From the NCBI GenBank assembly GCA_016212095.1, contig JACRHH010000001.1, forward strand, positions 1 to 64,000: a stretch of DNA of 64,000 nt. Reading direction: 5' to 3'. A model generated the notes under the pieces. That model saw nothing but the letters and a program-made list of their open reading frames with translations. It was not told the origin of the DNA and did not search any database. The stretch's first letter is position 1; every line of letters begins with the position of its first letter. Of the stretch, positions 28,245 through 35,130 are shown one piece after another. A program made the position numbers and the translations under genes. This DNA comes from Nitrospirota bacterium (GTDB lineage: Bacteria; Nitrospirota; Thermodesulfovibrionia; SZUA-242).

Positions 28245-29714
28245 CTAAAGCTGCCTCGCATGTTTCGGCAGCCGGATAGTCACCTTCGTGCCGGTTCCCG
28301 AACCGCTTTCCACTTTTATGGTTCCGCTGTGCTGCTCCACGATCTGATGGGTGAGATACAGCCCAAGCCCGGTTCCCTTGCCCACGTCCTTGGTGGAGAA
28401 AAACGGGTCGAACACCTTGTCGAGCAGATGTTCGGATATGCCCTCGCCGGTGTCTGAAAATACGATTTCCACAATGTCCGGCCCAGCCTCGCGGCCTGTG
28501 ATCGTGATCCGGCTTTCGCCGATTCCGGGCCGCATTGCGTCAATCGAATTCTTTATCAGGTTGATAAACGCCTGGAAAAGCTTCTGCCGGTCGGCCTCCA
28601 GAGTGATGCCGGGAGGCACGTCGATGCTCACCGAGACATGCGACGGCATCTCGCCCCGCGCCAGCACCAGCGCCCCCTTCACAGCCGAAAGCAGGTTCGT
28701 TTCCATCTTCTGGAAACGGCGCTCGCGGGTGAACTCCAGCACTGTGCGGATGATGTCGGTGGCCCGGTCGGTTTCCGATATGATCTGCCCCACAAGCTCC
28801 TTTCGGTATTCCGGCTCGCCGCCTTCAAGCTCATCCTCAAGTATCTCGGCGGATGTGGAGATGTTCGACAGCGGATTGTTCACCTCGTGGGCAATTCCGG
28901 CCAGCATCGTGCCAAGCGACGCCAGCTTTTCAGACTGCATCATCTCCTGCCGCTGTTCGAAAATCTCGCGGATCATGCGGTTGAACGCGCTGTTCATCGA
29001 GTCGATGGCGTCGTTGCGGGAAGTTACCGGCAGCATCTCGTAATCGCCAGCCGCAATCTTTTTCATGCCCGTTTCCAGCTCCTTGAGTGGCCGGAGCGCC
29101 ACGCGCAAGACTACCCGCGCGATAAGAGCTGTGCCAAGAAAGAACAGCGCAACCATTACAATGATACTCCGGCGGGTGGAAATCAGCATGGTGTGTATGT
29201 TGCGGCTTTCGGCGGAGGCAAGCCGCTCGGCAATGCTGGTGATCTCGCGCCCGGCCTCGCGTATGGAGCTTTCGATCTCCGGCCCGCGCTCAACTTCGCC
29301 GCCTTTCCTGTAAAGCCCGCAGTATTTATTTATAAGGGCGAGCGTCTTTTCAGGGCTTGCATCCCGAAGTTCCGCAATTGTGTCGCCGTCTGTAAACACC
29401 ATCAGCCAGCCGGAAAGCGATGATGCCGGGGGATGCATCGCAGCGCTTCCGGCGATAAGTTTTCCGGCTGCGTCGGCGTATGAAAGCGCCGCGTTCATGT
29501 CTTCAGGCTTGCCGTAGAGAAAGAAATTCTTTTCATACCGCCGCATTTCGAGCGTTGTGTCCAGAAACCGCGATATGACCGAATAGAATTCGATTCGCTC
29601 TTCGATCACCAACAGCGCGGCAAACAGCGCCGACGCCACAAGAAACAGAAACAGGAAGCTTATCACGAAACCTGTGGTGATCTTGCCGCGTATGCTGGTG
29701 CTTTTTATGAACAT
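28245..29714 (-). CDS. Membrane sensor histidine kinase
   Basis: A 489-residue kinase, with 29714 (MFIKSTSIRGKITTGF) chosen as start; a TTG at 29798 would add 28 residues that read through a palindrome and is less likely. Two membrane helices (about residues 14-36 and 185-208) frame a periplasmic sensor region. HAMP follows (RPLKELETGMKKIAAGDYE). The phosphoacceptor His is in LAGIAHEVNNPLSN, the ATP domain has FINLIKNSID, DTGEGIS and GTGLGLYLTHQIV. It is the cognate kinase of the NtrC-type regulator one base downstream. No sensed signal can be read from the sequence. Confidence 0.92.
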   Translation of the reverse strand: MFIKSTSIRGKITTGFVISFLFLFLVASALFAALLVIEERIEFYSVISRFLDTTLEMRRYEKNFFLYGKPEDMNAALSYADAAGKLIAGSAAMHPPASSLSGWLMVFTDGDTIAELRDASPEKTLALINKYCGLYRKGGEVERGPEIESSIREAGREITSIAERLASAESRNIHTMLISTRRSIIVMVALFFLGTALIARVVLRVALRPLKELETGMKKIAAGDYEMLPVTSRNDAIDSMNSAFNRMIREIFEQRQEMMQSEKLASLGTMLAGIAHEVNNPLSNISTSAEILEDELEGGEPEYRKELVGQIISETDRATDIIRTVLEFTRERRFQKMETNLLSAVKGALVLARGEMPSHVSVSIDVPPGITLEADRQKLFQAFINLIKNSIDAMRPGIGESRITITGREAGPDIVEIVFSDTGEGISEHLLDKVFDPFFSTKDVGKGTGLGLYLTHQIVEQHSGTIKVESGSGTGTKVTIRLPKHARQL

Positions 29715-29740
29715 GGGGGTTATGGTAACGCCGTGCCGGG

Positions 29741-29784
29741 TTGAATGCAATGAAACCGTAACCGATTTGAATGCAATGGAACCG
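29741..29784 (-). promoter_or_regulatory. Direct repeats upstream of the kinase gene
   Basis: TTGAATGCAATGAAACCG (29741-29758) and TTGAATGCAATGGAACCG (29767-29784) are identical but for one base and are 26 bp apart, so nearly on the same face of the helix. They lie 27-70 bp before the kinase start codon and look like tandem operator or activator sites. Confidence 0.45.
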
Positions 29785-29796
29785 GATGACGATGTC

Positions 29797-29820
29797 AACA
29801 GCGGGCTTAAGCCCGCTGTT
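29797..29820. terminator. Perfect 24-bp palindrome between stress-protein and kinase genes
   Basis: The left half AACAGCGGGCTT is followed directly by its exact reverse complement. It lies 29 bp past the stop of the universal stress gene and before the kinase. There is no T tract after it on either strand, so intrinsic termination is uncertain; it could equally be an operator or a repetitive extragenic palindrome. Confidence 0.45.
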
Positions 29821-29848
29821 GAGAAAGGCTAAACACGGAATCCGCCAC

Positions 29849-30697
29849 CTACCGCACAACCAGCACCGGACAGGGCGCGTTTCCTATCACATTTTCGGTA
29901 ACACTTCCCATCAGCAGACGCCGCAGGCCGGTTCTTCCGTGCGATCCCATGACAAGCAGTTCGGCTCCAACCTTGGCGGCGCGCGCGGCAATCACCTCGT
30001 GCGCCTCGCCTTCGGCCACGGTTGCAACCGCCTGCACCCCGGCAGACTGAGCCTCAACGCGCACGGCCTCCACAATCTCTTTCGCCCGCGCAATGATTTT
30101 GTCCACCGTGCCGGGCGATTCGGCGTGAAGCTCCGGGGGTACGTCCACCACGGAAATTACGGTGAGCATCCCGCCGTGGACACGGGCAAGCTCGATTGCC
30201 CGGTCTGTGGCGGCATGGCTGAAGCGCGAGCCGTCTGTTGCCACCATGATTTTTCCAAGGCCGATGGTTGAATGCTCCGGAATCACGAGCACATCGGTAC
30301 GGCTCAGGCCGATAACGCGGGAGGTGGTATTTCCGAGATGCCTCCCGGCCCCGCCTTCGCGCGCTCCAAGAACGATGAGGTCGCTGTTTTCGGCATCTGC
30401 CAGATCGGCTATCCGCTCGTACACAACGCCCTCCTCGCAAACGGTTTTAACCAGCATCCTGCCGGCTTCGGCCAGCGATTTCACCTTCGAAAGCGCCACG
30501 TCGCACGGCTTCCGCAGCGCGGCCATGATGTCGCGGGTTCCGGCCAGTTCAAGCTCGCCCTCGTAGGCCGGAACAACGGACACGGCGGTTATCCAGCTTT
30601 TTTCGCTTCCGGCAAGCCGGAACGATTCGGTGAGCGCATGAAATGACGCATCCGAACCGTTCACGGCAACCAGTATCTTGCGGTAAATGCCCATCAT
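29849..30697 (-). CDS. Tandem-domain universal stress protein (UspA family)
   Basis: A 282-residue cytoplasmic protein with two Usp domains. Domain 1 begins YRKILVAVNGSDASFHALTE and has the diverged ATP motif GAREGGAGRHLGNTTSRVIG. Domain 2 begins KIMVATDGSRFSHAATDRAI and keeps the full nucleotide motif GSHGRTGLRRLLMGSVTENV, so it should bind ATP. It starts 2 bp before the TauE stop region in a run of co-directional genes, pointing to a shared stress or sulfite/sulfonate response. Confidence 0.92.
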   Translation of the reverse strand: MMGIYRKILVAVNGSDASFHALTESFRLAGSEKSWITAVSVVPAYEGELELAGTRDIMAALRKPCDVALSKVKSLAEAGRMLVKTVCEEGVVYERIADLADAENSDLIVLGAREGGAGRHLGNTTSRVIGLSRTDVLVIPEHSTIGLGKIMVATDGSRFSHAATDRAIELARVHGGMLTVISVVDVPPELHAESPGTVDKIIARAKEIVEAVRVEAQSAGVQAVATVAEGEAHEVIAARAAKVGAELLVMGSHGRTGLRRLLMGSVTENVIGNAPCPVLVVR

Positions 30698-30699
30698 GA

Positions 30700-31788
30700 T
30701 TACTTGCCGTGGGCCAGAGCTTCAACCGCCGCTTCAGCGCGCTCAGCCTGCCTGCCCTGCCACATGGCCTTGAGCACGATAAACGCTCCCATGATCAGCG
30801 CGAATCCCATTATGGCGAAGCTTGTGTTTTTGAGAATCTTCACCGTGTCGTCACTGATTTTAGCGATAAGCCCAAGCTGCGACATATAAACCGGAACCAT
30901 CAGGCCGCGGCTGAAAAGAACGATGACCATGATTGTGCCCATAACCAGCTTGATCATGAACGGCTTCACGTATGTCGTGCCGATGGCTCCAAGCTGTATG
31001 CCGAAAAGGGAACCGGCGAGGATAATCATGGCAAGACGGATGTCAACCAGTCCGTGCATCGCAAACTTGAACGAGCCGCCAAGGCCCATAACAAACGCTA
31101 TCACAAGCTCCGTGGCCGAGGCCATGAGGCTTGGAGCGCCAAGAACGTAGATCATCGACGGAACGCCGACGAAACCGCCAACCGCGATGGTTGCCGCAAG
31201 CATTCCGGTGGCAAAGCCAAGCGGAATGGTGAACAGCACCGATACCTTCGCGTCAAGGCTCTTGAAGTAGACCATCGTGCCGGGGATGTTGATCGACTGC
31301 ACCCATTTGGCAAGCTTTGTGGCCTTCTCCTCATCGTTGGTGGTTCCGGAGCGGTGAGTTTTCCATGCGTCCCTGAGCACGAATCCGCCGACGACTGCGA
31401 GAATGACAACGAACGCGGCGCTGACGTAGAGGTTCGATCCGGCGTCGCCATAAGCCTTCTTGATCGCCTCCTGTATGTGCGCGCCATAGAGCACTCCGGC
31501 CTCAGCCGAAACGCCCAGCACAACGCCCAGTTTCACATCAACCTGCCCGTACCGTGCGCGCTTGATCGCGCCGACAAGCGCCTTCGGGAACTTGTGGCAC
31601 ATGTTGCTTGCCACTGCCACAAGGCCGGGAACTCCAAGGCTCATCATGGCCGGGGTAAGCACGAACGCCCCGCCCGAACCGATGAATCCGCTTACAAGAC
31701 CGCCCACAAAGCCCACAACGAAAAGATAAATGATGGTGAGGGCGTCCAGATTTATGAAATTTGAAACTTCCGCAGCAATATCGTGCAT
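30700..31788 (-). CDS. TauE/SafE-family membrane transporter
   Basis: A 362-residue inner-membrane protein with about 8 hydrophobic helices. Start 31788 (MHDIAAEVSNFINLDAL) has a GGAGAACAGG site and follows the small membrane gene stop by one base. The signature VGFVGGLVSGFIGSGGAFVL (near residue 25) and a second repeat ATIAVGGFVGVPSMIYVLG mark the family, which exports sulfite, sulfoacetate or related anions. This long TauE type with two companion small proteins and a Usp is common in anaerobic proteobacteria. Substrate unknown. Confidence 0.88.
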   Translation of the reverse strand: MHDIAAEVSNFINLDALTIIYLFVVGFVGGLVSGFIGSGGAFVLTPAMMSLGVPGLVAVASNMCHKFPKALVGAIKRARYGQVDVKLGVVLGVSAEAGVLYGAHIQEAIKKAYGDAGSNLYVSAAFVVILAVVGGFVLRDAWKTHRSGTTNDEEKATKLAKWVQSINIPGTMVYFKSLDAKVSVLFTIPLGFATGMLAATIAVGGFVGVPSMIYVLGAPSLMASATELVIAFVMGLGGSFKFAMHGLVDIRLAMIILAGSLFGIQLGAIGTTYVKPFMIKLVMGTIMVIVLFSRGLMVPVYMSQLGLIAKISDDTVKILKNTSFAIMGFALIMGAFIVLKAMWQGRQAERAEAAVEALAHGK

Positions 31789-31789
31789 T

Positions 31790-32053
31790 TTACCTGTTCT
31801 CCTTTTTGCGTTTGGCCTCAATGCCGAGTACCGTCCAGAAGTTGCCCGTGAACGAGCCGTGTACAATAGAGAATATGAATGCAGTGATTATAGGCAGGAA
31901 GGCGTTCATACCGCCCTTGCCGAAGGTTTCGTTGATCATCTCCTGATTGCCCAGAAGCGCGGCGTAGAGCGCTGTTGCAGCCGCTCCGGTTAGAAGCATC
32001 TTTCCCACCGGCTTTTTCCTGCCGGAATGTTCTTTTGCCATATGATTATTCAT
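31790..32053 (-). CDS. Small two-helix membrane protein, TauE partner
   Basis: An 87-residue protein with two hydrophobic helices (about residues 18-34 and 50-70) and a basic C-terminus (GIEAKRKKENR). The stop lies one base before the TauE start, so translation is likely coupled. I do not know a named family; its tight linkage to TauE suggests it is an accessory subunit or stabiliser of the transporter. The start could also be the second Met (MAKEHSG) four codons in. Confidence 0.7.
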   Translation of the reverse strand: MNNHMAKEHSGRKKPVGKMLLTGAAATALYAALLGNQEMINETFGKGGMNAFLPIITAFIFSIVHGSFTGNFWTVLGIEAKRKKENR

Positions 32054-32078
32054 TCTCCCTTTGATTTATGCCGGACGA

Positions 32079-32264
32079 TCAGGCTCCGGCCCTTTTTGCG
32101 CCATGCGCTCCGGCAATCTTCGTCTTGTCGCTGAAGACCACTTTTTTAGCCTTTGCCTCGGATGTCTCCCCGCGCATTATCTCGACTGCTGTCTTGTGAT
32201 CGCCCTCCTCGGCAAACGCCGTTGCCATCATCGCGGTCTCGAACTTCTTGAATATCCCTTTCAT
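32079..32264 (-). CDS. Small FAEEGD-motif protein
   Basis: A 61-residue soluble protein; ATG 32264 follows a GGAGG site. It reads MKGIFKKFETAMMATAFAEE then GDHKTAVEIMRG, followed by a Lys/Ala-rich tail. The helix pattern F-E-x2-M-x-A-x-AFAE-x-GD-x2-TA recurs at the N-terminus of the UspA-like protein at 26288-26878, which closes the same gene group. No function is known; it heads the TauE operon and lies directly behind a sigma-54-like site. Confidence 0.7.
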   Translation of the reverse strand: MKGIFKKFETAMMATAFAEEGDHKTAVEIMRGETSEAKAKKVVFSDKTKIAGAHGAKRAGA

Positions 32265-32327
32265 GTCATCCTCCAAACGTTGAAATCCATATCAGCTCTC
32301 ATGCCTAATGGCAGTGCGGCATATATA

Positions 32328-32342
32328 TCAAGCCGCGTGCCA
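32328..32342 (-). promoter_or_regulatory. Sigma-54-like promoter of the TauE operon
   Basis: On the minus strand TGGCACGCGGCTTGAT matches the -24/-12 consensus (TGGCAC-N5-TTGC) in all but the last base of the -12 GC (read GA). It lies about 65 bp before the small FAEEGD gene. It sits inside an 11-bp inverted repeat (ATATATATCAA at 32321-32331, TTGATATATAT at 32366-32376). A sigma-54 activator is encoded by the same gene cluster. Confidence 0.5.
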
Positions 32343-32414
32343 GATGCTTGCCAAGGCTCAACACATTGATATATATAAGTTATTTTCGAGACCGACACAG
32401 ATACTGAAGACGCT

Positions 32415-32435
32415 TGCGATGCAATATGCAACGCA
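32415..32435. promoter_or_regulatory. Dyad upstream of the sigma-54-like site (activator site candidate)
   Basis: A 21-bp imperfect palindrome, TGCG-x-TGCA then ATATGCAACGCA, lies about 110 bp upstream of the inferred start point, the usual distance for NtrC-type enhancer sites. A related dyad (TTGCGTTATGCAA) lies at 32510-32522, about 90 bp further up. Both contain TGCA/TGCAA half sites. Confidence 0.4.
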
Positions 32436-32594
32436 CGAACCGGTTTCAACCGATCAATCCGGGCAGTGAGCGGCGAAATGTCCGGGCCAGGCAGGGCAAT
32501 CAGGGCGCGTTGCGTTATGCAATAGCGATGTTACATGCAATCGAGTAATCGCGATGAGGAAGCGGCGGATGAGGTTCTTGACACCCGAATTCGT

Positions 32595-32623
32595 TTGACT
32601 TCAAAATTAATAGCGGTTAAAAT
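32595..32623 (+). promoter_or_regulatory. Sigma-70 promoter of the large response regulator gene
   Basis: TTGACT (32595-32600), a 17-bp spacer and TAAAAT (32618-32623) form a near-consensus promoter, giving a leader of about 50 bases before the ATG at 32677. The rest of the 412-bp divergent region 32265-32676 holds the sigma-54-like site and dyads but no gene. Confidence 0.7.
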
Positions 32624-32676
32624 CGCTGATTATTACGCGCCCTCAAGATACATAAACATTTATAAGGGGATCAACA

Positions 32677-35034
32677 ATGGCCTACAAGGTACTTCTAGCG
32701 GACGACAGTATCACAATCCAGAAGGTGGTCGAGCTAATCCTCTCGGAGGAGGATGCGATTGTTGAATCGGTCGGCGACGGCTCCGCCGCCATGAACAGTC
32801 TTGAGAGAAAACGTCCGGACATCGTTCTTGCCGACATAGAAATGCCGCGCATGAACGGATACGAGCTCTGCCGCAAGATCAAGGAACGGCGCGAGACAGG
32901 AGGCATCCCGGTCATACTGCTTGCCGGCGCTTTCGAGTCATTCGATGAGGGTCTTGCCCGTTCCGTCGGCGCCGACGATTTCATTATCAAACCGTTCGAG
33001 ACAAACGACCTGCTGGACAAGATCGAGTATTTCCTTTCCGCAACCGAGGGCGAGGTTTTCACAACAGGCGAAACAGTGTCGTTTGAAGGAGCCGCCGCTA
33101 CGTCCGCGGCAGCCCCATATGCGGTTGCCGATGAAATGCAGCAGCGTGAATGGCTCAGCACCGAACCGGTGGCTGAATTGGCCGTTTCTGAAACCATGGG
33201 TTCGGAAACCATGGACTTCGCGCCTGAATCCGGATCGGCAACACAGGCAACAGCCGGAGACGAACGAACGGACGTTCCAGATCTGGTTTCCGACGGCGAG
33301 GAGTTCGGCGATACCGAGGATCTTTGGGATGCGGAGGAGATACCGTTCTCGGAAGCATTCGAAGCAGGCGCATCCGGCGCATCCGACTGGACAGAAGCTG
33401 TGCCTGCAGGCGCGGCTGAAGCCGATGCCGTTATCGAAGGCATGACCGAGTCTGACGAGGAACTCGACACAATGACCGAAGCCGACACTGAATATGCGGT
33501 GGAGTCTGACGCATACGGCGAGATGGTCGAATCCGACAAAACGTTCGAAATCTCCGCCGTAACCGAGGCTGAAACTGTTTTGGACACTGAGGAAGAGGCG
33601 CAGATGCTGACCGAGGCTGAAGAGGAGGAGGAGGTCGTCCCCCTCGAAGTTTTGGAGGAAGAGGTTGTGGAAATAGCGGAAGCGGTTGAGGCGGAAGAGG
33701 AGATTGCGGAAGCCCTTGCTGTTGAGGCGGAGGCGGAAGAAGAGCCGGTTGTTGCCGTGGCCGAGGCCATCGAGGAGGCTCCGGCAGAGGAAGCGATTCC
33801 GGTTGCGGAAGCGGAGGAAACGGCGGAAGCGGTTGAACTTGAAGAGGCGGAGCTCTCGGTCGAGCAGGCCGAAGCCGAGGTTGCGTTCATGGAGGCCATT
33901 GTCGAAGCTGTCGAGGCCATTGACGAAACCGGGGCGATCGATGCCGAGGTGGTCGCCGTCGAGGAAGATGGCGAGGCCGAGGCGGTTGCGGAAGAACCTG
34001 TTGTTTTTGAAACAGCCGAAACTGATGAAGAAGCCGGAATTGCTGAATCCGTCGAGATCGAGGCCGAACTGGAGAAGCTGGAGGAGGCGATTCTGGAGAA
34101 AGCCGCTGAAATATCTCCGGCATCGGTAGCTGGAGCGCCTGCCGCCATGCCTGCAATGAGCCGCGACGAAATCATGCAATGGGTGCGCGAAGCTGTCAAC
34201 GAGGCGCTTGCCGGATTTGCCGAGGCTGAATCGGCGGAGCAGATAGAGGAAGCGCCTGTTGCTCCAGCGATAACCAGGGATGAAATACTGGCGGCGATGA
34301 ATTTGCCCAAGCGCGATGAAATCATCGCGATGGTGCCTACTCACGACGAAATCATCGCGCTTCTGCCCACCCGCGATGAAATCGTTGCCGGAATAGCAGT
34401 TCCCACCCGCGATGAAATCATCGCCGGGATGGATTTACCGAAACGCGATGAGATCATCGCTATGGTGCCAACCCGCGATGAAATTTTATCAATGGCTCGC
34501 GAGACAATCGCCGCCTCGGTTCCGACGCGAGCGGATGTCGATGCGATGATTCGCGAAACCGTGGCCGAAACCGTAAAGGCGTCCCTTGCCGACTCGCTTC
34601 CGACCGCCTCAGCGATAACCGCAATAGCACGCGAGGAGATAGCCACACGCGTTCCCTCCAAGTCCGAGATCGAGGGGCTGGCGGCAACCGCCATGAACGA
34701 GGTTCGGGCGTTTGGCTGCGAGGCGGTTAACCGCGCAATTGCAGACGATTTTATCGCCGATCTGAAGGCGAAGGCTGAAGGAATTCTTTGGGATATAATT
34801 CCCGAAGCGTCCGAACGGTTGATCAACGAAATCATGAAAGACGCGGTTGCCGCCAAAATCCGCGAAGCAGAGATCATCTCGGAGAGCACGAAGGGCGTCA
34901 TTCAGGGTATAATCAGCACCTCGCTGCCCGGCACAATCAAGGAAAGCGTGGAGAAGGTAACGTGGGAAGTAATCCCGGAAATCGCCAAGAATATCATCGC
35001 CGAGGAGATACGGAAGATCAGGGCCGGAAAATAA
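32677..35034 (+). CDS. Response regulator with long acidic tail and TRDEI repeats
   Basis: A 785-residue protein. Residues 1-118 are a receiver domain with acceptor Asp in IVLADIEMPRMNG and switch Lys in FIIKPF. Residues about 125-500 are almost only Glu, Ala, Val and Asp, a disordered acidic region. Residues about 530-620 hold roughly nine copies of a short repeat (T/K)RDEI(I/L)-x-M-x-x-P. The C-terminus has two copies of an amphipathic unit with the core W-(D/E)-(I/V)-IPE (residues near 705 and 763). Receiver proteins with WE(V)(I/V)PE tails occur in Deltaproteobacteria beside motility or chemotaxis genes, but no such neighbour is present. The gene stands alone with its own promoter. Output function unknown. 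Confidence 0.8.
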   Translation: MAYKVLLADDSITIQKVVELILSEEDAIVESVGDGSAAMNSLERKRPDIVLADIEMPRMNGYELCRKIKERRETGGIPVILLAGAFESFDEGLARSVGADDFIIKPFETNDLLDKIEYFLSATEGEVFTTGETVSFEGAAATSAAAPYAVADEMQQREWLSTEPVAELAVSETMGSETMDFAPESGSATQATAGDERTDVPDLVSDGEEFGDTEDLWDAEEIPFSEAFEAGASGASDWTEAVPAGAAEADAVIEGMTESDEELDTMTEADTEYAVESDAYGEMVESDKTFEISAVTEAETVLDTEEEAQMLTEAEEEEEVVPLEVLEEEVVEIAEAVEAEEEIAEALAVEAEAEEEPVVAVAEAIEEAPAEEAIPVAEAEETAEAVELEEAELSVEQAEAEVAFMEAIVEAVEAIDETGAIDAEVVAVEEDGEAEAVAEEPVVFETAETDEEAGIAESVEIEAELEKLEEAILEKAAEISPASVAGAPAAMPAMSRDEIMQWVREAVNEALAGFAEAESAEQIEEAPVAPAITRDEILAAMNLPKRDEIIAMVPTHDEIIALLPTRDEIVAGIAVPTRDEIIAGMDLPKRDEIIAMVPTRDEILSMARETIAASVPTRADVDAMIRETVAETVKASLADSLPTASAITAIAREEIATRVPSKSEIEGLAATAMNEVRAFGCEAVNRAIADDFIADLKAKAEGILWDIIPEASERLINEIMKDAVAAKIREAEIISESTKGVIQGIISTSLPGTIKESVEKVTWEVIPEIAKNIIAEEIRKIRAGK
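34265..34530 (+). repeat. Tandem TRDEI peptide-repeat region
   Basis: Within the response regulator, units coding for TRDEI, PKRDEIIAMVPTHDEI and PTRDEIVAGIAVPTRDEI recur with spacings of 10 to 14 codons. DNA copies of CGCGATGAAATCATCGC are near-identical, showing recent expansion by duplication. Confidence 0.8.
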
Positions 35035-35130
35035 ACGTCCCGCCAAACGATCACGCCAGAAAGTCTCATATCGCGCCCGCCCGGCTACTACGCCTCGCGG
35101 GCGCAATTTCGGCAACACGGAACTAATAAC

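Noticed and set aside
27089-28279. Long plus-strand frame opposite the NtrC-type regulator, and similar ones at 10956-11990, 22288-23232, 30709-31764 and 61442-62614
   Set aside because: All are opposite strongly conserved genes and show no family features of their own.
32682-34325. 547-codon open frame on the minus strand opposite the large response regulator
   Set aside because: It is Ser/Ala/Thr monotone, the mirror image of the Glu/Ala-rich plus-strand coding, with no domain, ribosome-binding site or promoter.
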